This document shows, piece by piece, positions 7,140 through 14,111 of a stretch of DNA of 24,738 nt. The position numbers and the translations under genes were made by a program. This DNA is from Lachnospiraceae bacterium. Lineage in GTDB: Bacteria; Bacillota_A; Clostridia; Lachnospirales; Lachnospiraceae. The DNA lies in NCBI GenBank assembly GCA_024690425.1, contig JAILCT010000157.1, forward strand, positions 1 through 24,738, read 5' to 3'. How positions within the stretch are numbered: position 1 is the stretch's first letter; every line of letters starts with the position of its first letter. Under the pieces are notes generated by a model. The model did no database searches. It saw only the letters and a program-made list of their open reading frames with translations, and was not told the origin of the DNA.

Positions 7140-7703
7140 ATGAGTAATACAAATAAGCAGGAACAACATCCGATCCGTATTAAGCGTGAGCTTTCCCATC
7201 ACGGATCCATAGTTGACTTTTATACAGATACAATGAAGCTTCCCGACGGGCGGGAAGAGATATTTGACTTCATACAGCATCGGGGGGCTGCGGCAGTCAT
7301 ACCTGTTCTTGATGACGGACGTATACTCATGGTGAGACAGCACAGGAACGCTGTAGACACTTATACCCTTGAGATACCGGCAGGCGGACTCGATTCGCCG
7401 GATGAGCCTACACATGAATGCGCTTTCAGGGAGCTTGAAGAGGAGACGGGTTACTACGCTGACAGGGAGGATGTGACTTTTCTTCTTACCTTCTATTCTA
7501 CAGTGGCTTACTGCAATGAGAAGATAGATATATATGTGGCGAGAAACCTTACGAAGACCAGCCAGCACCTTGATGATGATGAATACATAGATGTCTGCGC
7601 ATATACGATAGATGACCTGACACAGATGGTATTCGACGGCAGGATCATTGACGGTAAGACGATCGCGGGCCTGATGTCTTACAGGGCGAAGCTTGAGAAA
7701 TGA
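7140..7703 (+). CDS. NUDIX hydrolase, ADP-ribose pyrophosphatase-like
   Basis: This 187-residue protein probably hydrolyses a nucleoside diphosphate linked to another group, most likely ADP-ribose or a relative. The complete Nudix box GLDSPDEPTHECAF followed by RELEEETGY occupies residues 83-105 and fits G-x5-E-x7-REU-x-EE-x-GU. The preceding QHRGAAAVIPVLDDGRILMV and LEIPAG match the ADP-ribose pyrophosphatase layout. AGTAAGGA lies just before ATG 7140. It follows argS by 72 nt, probably in the same transcript, and a terminator comes next. Substrate assignment within the superfamily is inference. Confidence 0.9.
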   Translation: MSNTNKQEQHPIRIKRELSHHGSIVDFYTDTMKLPDGREEIFDFIQHRGAAAVIPVLDDGRILMVRQHRNAVDTYTLEIPAGGLDSPDEPTHECAFRELEEETGYYADREDVTFLLTFYSTVAYCNEKIDIYVARNLTKTSQHLDDDEYIDVCAYTIDDLTQMVFDGRIIDGKTIAGLMSYRAKLEK

Positions 7704-7728
7704 CATGTCAAAGTTTACATATATGTGA

Positions 7729-7768
7729 CGGTGCCATTGGTATTATGTAAACCACTGGCGCTGTTTTT
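7729..7768 (+). terminator. Rho-independent terminator after the NUDIX gene
   Basis: A 12-bp stem (7729-7740 with 7752-7763, two G-T pairs and one mismatch) closes an 11-nt loop and is followed by five T (7764-7768). Confidence 0.75.
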
Positions 7769-7816
7769 ATGTAAATCTATATTGTTCTTAACATTTTTTT
7801 TACAGATCTTTTCACT

Positions 7817-7854
7817 AGATGTTGTTACCCCACAAAGAGGGTGAAACAACATCT
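7817..7854. repeat. Hairpin upstream of the xerD promoter
   Basis: The arms AGATGTTGTT (7817-7826) and AACAACATCT (7845-7854) are perfect 10-bp complements. Inside, CCC (7828-7830) can pair with GGG (7839-7841) across a small bulge. It lies upstream of the predicted xerD promoter, so it is not in that leader. The stretch 7769-7900 has no other clear content: no ORF with a ribosome binding site and no T-tract after the hairpin. Confidence 0.5.
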
Positions 7855-7908
7855 TGCGTATGACCGTCGAAATCACTTAAACACTAGGATTTTCGCGGAA
7901 AATTGCAA

Positions 7909-7940
7909 TTGCTTTTCACCGGAAATCTTATTATAATAAG
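7909..7940 (+). promoter_or_regulatory. Predicted xerD promoter overlapping a 14-bp palindrome
   Basis: TTGCTT (7909-7914), a 17-nt spacer and TATAAT (7932-7937) form a sigma-A-like promoter. The -10 box lies within the perfect palindrome CTTATTATAATAAG (7927-7940), a possible repressor site. Its position argues against the upstream start codon at 7903 and for initiation at 7999. Confidence 0.5.
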
Positions 7941-7998
7941 TATTGTCTGGAAGATAAATCCCAGCTTTTTTTATGGGAAGAAGGGTTTACGGGTTTAC

Positions 7999-8883
7999 AT
8001 GGTCCAAGCTGTTAACGAATACATTTCGTATTTACATAATGTTAAAAAGGCATCACTGAATACGGAACAGTCCTACCACAGAGATCTTAAGAAACTGATC
8101 GCATATCTGGGCGATAAGGGTGTTAAGGATATCGGGGATGTTGACGACAGGGTGCTGTCTTCATATATCGAAGAACTTCAGGCCTGCGGTGCCAAGGCAT
8201 CAACGGTATCAAGATCGATCGCATCGATCAAGGCTTTTTTCCATTTTGCACAATCACGGGATATGATAAGCAAGGATCCTTCGCTTCTGCTGAAGGCTCC
8301 CAAGATTGAGAAGAAGCTTCCCGAAATACTGACAACGGAAGAAGTCATAAGGCTGCTTGAACAGCCCAAGGGTGATTCGCCAAAGGAACTCAGGGATAAG
8401 GCAATGCTTGAACTCCTGTATGCGACCGGGATCCGGGTTACCGAGCTTATCAACCTTCAGGTTTCTGATATAAATACCAAGATGAGCTATCTGGTGTGCA
8501 GGGACGGGAACAAGGAGAGAGTGATCCCCTTTGGGGCCGAAGCCAAGGATGCGATCCTTCATTACCTTAAATCCGCAAGAGACGCCATGATACTTGAGAA
8601 GTCATGCGATCTTCTGTTTGCCAACTGCTCGGGGCAGCATATGAGCAGACAGGGCTTCTGGAAGCTGATAAAGTATTATGCCAAGAAAGCCGGTATTGCC
8701 GCGGATATCACGCCGCATACATTGAGGCATTCGTTTGCAGCCCATCTTGTCCAGAACGGGGCTGACTTAAGGAGTGTTCAGGAGATGCTTGGACATTCGG
8801 ATATATCGACAACGCAGGTATACGCGAATATGAATCATAATCATATTCGAGAGGTTTATTCCAAGGCTCACCCGAGAGGATGA
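7999..8883 (+). CDS. xerD: Site-specific tyrosine recombinase, XerD type
   Basis: A 294-residue tyrosine recombinase. XerC/XerD enzymes resolve chromosome dimers at dif. The N-terminal SAM-like core-binding domain covers about 1-90 and the catalytic domain about 105-294. The full catalytic set is visible: Arg 146 (ATGIRVTEL), Lys 172, His 240 and Arg 243 (HTLRHSFAAHL), His 266 (LGHSDISTTQVYA) and nucleophile Tyr 275. Length and composition fit chromosomal XerD rather than a phage integrase. ATG 7999 is used because it lies downstream of the promoter and gives the normal family N-terminus, though its ribosome binding site is weak. It has its own promoter and terminator. Whether it is the genome's XerD or a paralogue cannot be settled here. 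Confidence 0.9.
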   Translation: MVQAVNEYISYLHNVKKASLNTEQSYHRDLKKLIAYLGDKGVKDIGDVDDRVLSSYIEELQACGAKASTVSRSIASIKAFFHFAQSRDMISKDPSLLLKAPKIEKKLPEILTTEEVIRLLEQPKGDSPKELRDKAMLELLYATGIRVTELINLQVSDINTKMSYLVCRDGNKERVIPFGAEAKDAILHYLKSARDAMILEKSCDLLFANCSGQHMSRQGFWKLIKYYAKKAGIAADITPHTLRHSFAAHLVQNGADLRSVQEMLGHSDISTTQVYANMNHNHIREVYSKAHPRG

Positions 8884-8895
8884 GCCTTGATTTTT
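8863..8895 (+). terminator. Terminator overlapping the xerD stop codon
   Basis: AAGGCTCA (8863-8870) pairs perfectly with TGAGCCTT (8881-8888) around a 10-nt loop, followed by GATTTTT. The stop codon lies in the right arm. A competing hairpin CCTTGA-TTTT-TCAAGG (8885-8900) overlaps it. The next gene starts only 20 nt later with no promoter between, so some read-through is expected. Confidence 0.75.
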
Positions 8896-8914
8896 CAAGG
8901 GAAAAGGAATGAAG

Positions 8915-9733
8915 ATGCTGCTCCCGCCCAACTGGGATAAGCCCGGTGAGGGCAATGACAAATTATGTGCGAAATTCTCAAAAAGAGTTTATAATGATAG
9001 TAACCGGATCCTGAACTACCGGTTTTATGAGCCTGAAAATAAGGTGAATAAGGCCATGCCGCTTGTGCTCTATCTTCACGGAGCCGATGCTGCGGGAGAT
9101 GATAACGAACTCCAGCTGTCAATGCATGACATTGGAACATTTCTCGCAAGGAATGATATGACCGGACGCCATCCATGTTATATACTGGCACCGCAGTATG
9201 GAGAGATGAAGCATTGGGCAATGCCGGAGATCAAGGATATTCTGTGGGAACTTATAGACAGGACGGTTAAGGAGCATTCCGATATTGATCCCGCAAGGAT
9301 GTATATATACGGTTACAGTGCGGGAGGAGTGGGAACATTCCGCCTCATCAAGGAGAGGCCGGGATTTTTTGCGGCGGCACTGTGCATATGCGGGGCTACT
9401 GGCACGTGGAACATAGACAGTCTGCTGAAGACGCCTATATATATGGTTCATGCGTCGGATGATACCATAGTAAGATCAACCTACAGAACTGATAAGAACC
9501 AAGCTTTGGGTAACTACGGGTCAGCAGATATATACGACCGTTTCCGTAAGGAGCATAAGGATCTCAGATATGTCGAGTATCCGGCGGGCTATATGGAAGA
9601 GAGATATGGTGTTAACCCGCATTGTTCATGGGTTGCGGTTTCCGATCCGAGGAACATGAATATCTGGGAATGGCTCTTTTCTAAAAAGCTTAAGGAAGAT
9701 GAACGATGGGATTTATCGGAAATCTGCAATTGA
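8915..9733 (+). CDS. Alpha/beta-hydrolase, esterase-like, cytoplasmic
   Basis: A 272-residue serine hydrolase of the alpha/beta fold resembling carboxylesterase/PHB-depolymerase-like proteins. The oxyanion strand LVLYLHGAD is followed by the nucleophile elbow YGYSAGG (Ser 135), an acid candidate in VHASDDTIV (about Asp 182) and a histidine in VNPHCSWVAV (His 236). No signal peptide is seen, so it should act in the cytoplasm. ATG 8909 touches the AAGGA site with no spacing; the in-frame ATG 8915 gives a 6-nt spacer and is preferred. The substrate is unknown. Its end overlaps the HD-GYP gene by 28 nt, implying translational coupling. Confidence 0.82.
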   Translation: MLLPPNWDKPGEGNDKLCAKFSKRVYNDSNRILNYRFYEPENKVNKAMPLVLYLHGADAAGDDNELQLSMHDIGTFLARNDMTGRHPCYILAPQYGEMKHWAMPEIKDILWELIDRTVKEHSDIDPARMYIYGYSAGGVGTFRLIKERPGFFAAALCICGATGTWNIDSLLKTPIYMVHASDDTIVRSTYRTDKNQALGNYGSADIYDRFRKEHKDLRYVEYPAGYMEERYGVNPHCSWVAVSDPRNMNIWEWLFSKKLKEDERWDLSEICN

Positions 9734-12096
9734 ATATAATGCTCGTTCTGAGCGGCATATGCTGTACTATAGCCATTTATGTAAATATCATCAGGGTGCT
9801 TTCGAGAGAACGAAAGAAGGCGATAGTGTGCATGGAGATCGGGGCTGCGATCCTGCTTGCGTGCGACCGCTATGCCTATATCTTCAGGGGTGATGTCAGC
9901 AGGCTTGGATTCTGGATGGTAAGGATATCCAATCTCCTGTGTTTTATGATGATCCCGGTTATCCTGTTTGGCTTCAATCTTTATGTGATGGATCTTTATC
10001 TTACAGAGGGAGGATTCAAGAAGGTACCGGCCCGGTTCAGGGTCATAGAAATGCTTATTGCCGTGAGCATGGTGCTGGTTGTTATTTCCCATTTTACAGG
10101 GATATATTATACATTTGATGAAACAAATCATTACATAAGGAGCAGGGGATTTGCCCTGTGTTACGCCATTCCGTTTACTATACTTATCATAGATTTTACG
10201 CTCCTTAGGCAGATGTACGCAAGGCTTAGCAGGCTTCTTGCGATCTCAATAACGCTCTTTCTGACACTTTCTTTTATAGCACCCATTGTACAGGTATTTA
10301 CATACGGATTATCGGTAACAAACATTTCTATCGCGGCTATGACGATCGTCCTCTTTGCCCTTGCCCTTAAGGATATGAACGACAGGGTTGAGCAGGCAAA
10401 TAAGATGCGCTTTGAACTGATGGAAGAGGAGCGCAGGAACTTAGAGCTGGTATTTGAGCAGACAGCGGAAGCGCTTGCATCGGCTATCGATGCCAAGGAT
10501 ACATATACTCATGGTCATTCGGCCCGTGTTGCGGAGTATTCGGAGATGATAGCAAGGGAAGCCGGCTGGGATGAGGATACCTGCAGGGAGGTCTTCTACG
10601 CAGCACTTCTTCACGATGTGGGTAAGATAGGTATTCCTAACGACATAATAAACAAGAAGGGTAAGCTTAGTGCTGATGAATACGATGTGGTCAAAACTCA
10701 TCCGGTTATCGGGAACCAGATACTGTCAAGTATCAGTCGGTCGCCGTATCTGAGCATAGGAGCCCACTACCATCATGAGAGATATGACGGGAAGGGTTAT
10801 CCCGATCATCTTAAGGGAGAGGACATACCCGCACTTGCAAGGATAATCGCTCTTGCGGATGCCTATGATGCCATGACGAGTAAGCGCAGCTATCGGGATC
10901 CCATACCGCAGCAGAAGGTCAGGGAGGAGATAGTTAAGGGACTTGGTACGCAGTTCGATCCCGAATTCGCCAAGATCATGCTAAGACTCATTGACCATGA
11001 TATAGGATATGAGATGAAGGAACGTGAGGAAGTAAGGGAACTTTCCGGAAGGACTCATCTTGCATGCGGTGAATACAGGTCCAATATTTCCGAAGGCATC
11101 GTGATCACTCAGGAGAGGACAAAGATACGCATGCGTGTGAGGATGTCCCGAAGATACTCCGATGATTCCTGCATTCCCACGCTTATTATATTTGATTCCC
11201 TTGATGCCAGGGTACATTTCAGCGAACAGAAGCGCAGGGAACTTCTGTATTATGAGTACGGGACCATAGGCTTTGACGGAGCGATCGAATGCCCGGGCAG
11301 CAGGAACGTCAAGAGCAGCATGGAATGGAAGAACGGTGCTGCAAGAAGCCTTGTAAATGAGTACAGGGACGGGATCGATTTCGAAATAGAAGCAATCAGG
11401 GTCAGGGATCATCTTAAGTTTATTATCTCATGCGATCATTTTACCTTGGATGTCATCATCGCACTTCCGGACAGCTGCCGGTTTGCATACATAGGACTTA
11501 CCGGCAGGCATTGCGATATGTCTGAAGTCACGATAGACAGGGATGACACTCCTGTTGAAGAGGACTATATCGAGAGGATAGCGGAGGAGATAAGCTTCAT
11601 TGACGGACCTGCAGGGGATATCCCGAATGTACAGGTTAACGGATGGAAGACTGAATTATCCGAGCCTATCCCGGTAAAGCCCGACATGAAGATCACCTTC
11701 CACTCGGTAAGCCTTCCCACGGCAAGGCTCGTATGGCACTGCCCCTACATGAGCATATATACATCGGCTGACGGGAGTGTGGGTGCGGATGACTACAGGG
11801 AATTTGTTCTTATCAGGTTTGACGGCGAGAACTGGGAGTCGGATGAGAAGGCCAGCAATTCCATAACCGTAAACATGAAGGATGATTTTGGCTCATGGGA
11901 TACATGGAAAAAACGGAACAAGGAAGGCATTGATTACGAGATATACGTTAAGAGAAGAGGTAACCGGATAACCGTTAATTCCGATAATGGCGGAATATCC
12001 TTATATACAACCACAGACATAAATATGGATGTCGATAATGTGTACCTTGCGCTTACGGGAGATCAGGTAGCCCTGACCAATATACACATCAGTTAG
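9706..12096 (+). CDS. Membrane HD-GYP phosphodiesterase with duplicated beta-rich C-terminus
   Basis: HD-GYP domains hydrolyse c-di-GMP. The 796 residues comprise an N-terminal region with about seven hydrophobic helices (11-222), a short coiled linker (223-255) and an HD-GYP domain (about 256-445). Intact motifs are HGHSARVAEYS, LLHDVGKIGIP with His 303 and Asp 304, THP (331-333) and HHERYDGKGYP with GYP at 364-366. Two tandem copies of a roughly 150-residue beta-rich module follow (about 455-611 and 641-796). They share the end pattern GIDFEIEAIRVR...YIGLTG versus GIDYEIYVKRRG...YLALTG. The modules should be cytoplasmic and look like jelly-roll ligand-binding folds, which is inference. AAGGA (9692-9696) precedes ATG 9706 within the esterase gene. 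Enzymatic activity is predicted, not shown. Confidence 0.9.
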   Translation: MGFIGNLQLNIMLVLSGICCTIAIYVNIIRVLSRERKKAIVCMEIGAAILLACDRYAYIFRGDVSRLGFWMVRISNLLCFMMIPVILFGFNLYVMDLYLTEGGFKKVPARFRVIEMLIAVSMVLVVISHFTGIYYTFDETNHYIRSRGFALCYAIPFTILIIDFTLLRQMYARLSRLLAISITLFLTLSFIAPIVQVFTYGLSVTNISIAAMTIVLFALALKDMNDRVEQANKMRFELMEEERRNLELVFEQTAEALASAIDAKDTYTHGHSARVAEYSEMIAREAGWDEDTCREVFYAALLHDVGKIGIPNDIINKKGKLSADEYDVVKTHPVIGNQILSSISRSPYLSIGAHYHHERYDGKGYPDHLKGEDIPALARIIALADAYDAMTSKRSYRDPIPQQKVREEIVKGLGTQFDPEFAKIMLRLIDHDIGYEMKEREEVRELSGRTHLACGEYRSNISEGIVITQERTKIRMRVRMSRRYSDDSCIPTLIIFDSLDARVHFSEQKRRELLYYEYGTIGFDGAIECPGSRNVKSSMEWKNGAARSLVNEYRDGIDFEIEAIRVRDHLKFIISCDHFTLDVIIALPDSCRFAYIGLTGRHCDMSEVTIDRDDTPVEEDYIERIAEEISFIDGPAGDIPNVQVNGWKTELSEPIPVKPDMKITFHSVSLPTARLVWHCPYMSIYTSADGSVGADDYREFVLIRFDGENWESDEKASNSITVNMKDDFGSWDTWKKRNKEGIDYEIYVKRRGNRITVNSDNGGISLYTTTDINMDVDNVYLALTGDQVALTNIHIS

Positions 12097-12109
12097 AGAG
12101 CATGGCTGT

Positions 12110-13261
12110 ATGAATGATTCAAAGGGCAAAATCATATATATGGACAATGCGGCGTCGGTAAGGCTTAAGGATGAAGCGCTTACAGCCATGATGCCCTATT
12201 TTACAGATGATTTTTATAATCCGGGAGGTGCCTATTCCACGGCACAGGAAATAAAGAAAGCAGTGGCCGCGGCGCGAGAGGACATAGCGATGACCATTAA
12301 TGCGGCGCCGACGGAAGTATTCTTTACAAGCGGAGGAACGGAATCGGACAATCAGGCTCTCAGATCGGCTGTTGCTCTGCGGGGCACAGGCCATATCATT
12401 GTCAGCTCCTTTGAACACCATGCTGTTCTGAATACCTGTAAATATCTTGAAGGACAGGGAATACAGGTTAGTTATGTAAACCCGACATCCGAAGGTCTTA
12501 TAAGTGTATCGGATATAAAGGATCGGATAAGGGAAGATACAGTCCTTATATCGGTAATGTATGTTAACAATGAACTTGGCACGATCCAGCCGATAAGGGA
12601 GATAGCAGAGACAGCCCATGATGCGGGGATCCTGTTTCATACGGACGCTGTAGCGGCCATGGGTCATATCCCCATTGATGTCAGGGAGTTAAAGCCTGAC
12701 CTTATGTCGGCAGGAGCACATAAATTCGGAGGACCAAAGGGTATTGGCTTTCTGTATGTCAGGGAAAACCTCAAGCTTTTGCCGCTTATATACGGAGGTA
12801 GTCAGGAAAGAGGCAGAAGAGCCGGCACTGAGAACGTTCCGGGTATAATCGGAATGGCGGCTGCGCTTAAAGTGATGAATGACGATATGGATAAAAACCT
12901 TGCCAGAAGGCGGGAACTTGATGAATACTTCGTCAGGAGGATCGAAGGTGAGACAGGAAACCGTCCCCTGTTTCAACGGACAGGGAGAATACCGGGGCAT
13001 TTCAGCCTCACTCTTCCGGGAGTGAATGCCGAAGAGCTTGTCGTAAGACTGGGCATGAAGGGAATATGCATTTCAACAGGGGCGGCCTGTTCGTCATCCG
13101 ATGATGAGGTATCGCATGTTCTTAAGGCTGTCGGGATGAAGAAAGATCTGCTCAGGTCTACAATACGGATATCGATGAATGAAGACAATACGGAAGAAGA
13201 GATAGATTCGCTCCTTGAGGCGATAGACACTTTATCATATAAGATCGGAGAAATAAGATGA
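12110..13261 (+). CDS. Cysteine desulfurase-like PLP enzyme (NifS/IscS family)
   Basis: Family members take sulfur from cysteine, leaving alanine, for Fe-S clusters or tRNA thiolation. The 383-residue protein has the fold-type I landmarks: YMDNAAS, FTSGGTESDN, the stacking histidine in SFEHHAV (His 104), MYVNNELGTIQP, PLP lysine in SAGAHKFGGPKG (Lys 205), RRAGTENVPG, and active cysteine in ISTGAACSS (Cys 327). Two places depart from the usual pattern. The normally conserved Gln in HTDAVQA is Ala here (HTDAVAAMGH, residue 182), and the NPSS-x-H segment reads NPGGAY. It may be a specialised paralogue. AGAGAG (about 12095-12100) gives a workable ribosome binding site. Its end overlaps the next gene by ATGA. 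Confidence 0.88.
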   Translation: MNDSKGKIIYMDNAASVRLKDEALTAMMPYFTDDFYNPGGAYSTAQEIKKAVAAAREDIAMTINAAPTEVFFTSGGTESDNQALRSAVALRGTGHIIVSSFEHHAVLNTCKYLEGQGIQVSYVNPTSEGLISVSDIKDRIREDTVLISVMYVNNELGTIQPIREIAETAHDAGILFHTDAVAAMGHIPIDVRELKPDLMSAGAHKFGGPKGIGFLYVRENLKLLPLIYGGSQERGRRAGTENVPGIIGMAAALKVMNDDMDKNLARRRELDEYFVRRIEGETGNRPLFQRTGRIPGHFSLTLPGVNAEELVVRLGMKGICISTGAACSSSDDEVSHVLKAVGMKKDLLRSTIRISMNEDNTEEEIDSLLEAIDTLSYKIGEIR

Positions 13262-14094
13262 TCATTGCAGATTACCATATGCATTCGACCCACTCGGAAG
13301 ATGGCAGGGCCACAATGGAAGAGCAGATCGAAGCCTCCATCAGGGCAGGACTGAAGTATATATGTTTTACCGAGCATATGGATCATGACTGGCCAATAGA
13401 AGATGATAACTCGATGGACGAAGAAGGGAATGTCCACAAGGCATTTGAACTTGATACCGATGCATACCGTGAGCATTATCTTGAATGCAGGGATAAATAC
13501 AGCGACAGGATCACTATAGGGTTCGGAGTTGAGTATGGCTTTCAGGAGCACCTGGCTGCCCATAACAGAGAATACGTAAATTCGTATACGTTTGATTTTG
13601 TTATCGGATCCCAGCATCTGTGCTGCGGAGAGGACGTGTATTATCCGGAATTCTTTGAGGGTATGAGCGAGAAGGAAGCATATCGCAGATACTTCGAGTG
13701 CACACTTGAGAATATATGCCTTATTGATGAATATGATGTGATGGGACATATAGACTATGTGGTAAGGTACGGCCCGAACAGGAACAGGGATTATTCCTAC
13801 AGGGATCATGCCGAGGTGCTTGATGAGATCCTTGCTCAGCTCATAAAGAGGGGCAAGGGCATTGAGCTTAATACCGGCGGCTTCAGGAAACTGGGTAACG
13901 AGCCCAATCCGAGCCGGGATATCATAAAGCGTTACAGGGAGCTTGGCGGAGAGATCATTACGATCGGTTCCGACGCCCATTCGCCGGAAAGTGTGGCATG
14001 TGATTTTGACAGGGCTTATATGCTCCTTAAGGAAACGGGATATGATCATTACTGTATTTTCAGCAACAGGAAACCTGAATTTCTCGATCTGTAG
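13258..14094 (+). CDS. PHP-domain phosphoesterase, histidinol-phosphatase type
   Basis: A 278-residue PHP-superfamily metallo-phosphoesterase most like HisJ/HisK histidinol-phosphatases, which remove phosphate from histidinol phosphate. The metal ligands are visible: DYHMHS (His 7, His 9), TEH (His 40), VEYG (Glu 92), GSQH (His 120), GHIDY (His 164) and GSDAH (Asp 239, His 241). Length is normal. Start ATG 13258 overlaps the desulfurase-like stop in the arrangement ATGA, so the two are translationally coupled. No other his genes are in the window, so a different phosphoester substrate is possible. Confidence 0.87.
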   Translation: MIIADYHMHSTHSEDGRATMEEQIEASIRAGLKYICFTEHMDHDWPIEDDNSMDEEGNVHKAFELDTDAYREHYLECRDKYSDRITIGFGVEYGFQEHLAAHNREYVNSYTFDFVIGSQHLCCGEDVYYPEFFEGMSEKEAYRRYFECTLENICLIDEYDVMGHIDYVVRYGPNRNRDYSYRDHAEVLDEILAQLIKRGKGIELNTGGFRKLGNEPNPSRDIIKRYRELGGEIITIGSDAHSPESVACDFDRAYMLLKETGYDHYCIFSNRKPEFLDL

Positions 14095-14111
14095 AAAAGG
14101 AGGATGATTAC

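Noticed and set aside
6513..7706. 397-residue open frame on the minus strand
   Set aside because: It lies wholly opposite argS and the NUDIX gene, both with full catalytic motifs. Its translation has no recognisable domain; it is a shadow of the codon bias.
7726..7753. Possible chromosomal dif site
   Set aside because: Only the XerD-side half resembles the Firmicute dif; the XerC-side half does not match, and the sequence overlaps the stem of a terminator.
7903..7998. Upstream extension of the xerD frame to ATG 7903
   Set aside because: It would start upstream of the predicted -10 box at 7932-7937, and the family N-terminus begins at 7999.
12973..14049. 358-residue open frame on the minus strand
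   Set aside because: It is opposite the desulfurase-like and PHP genes, whose motifs are intact. No ribosome binding site or recognisable domain was seen.
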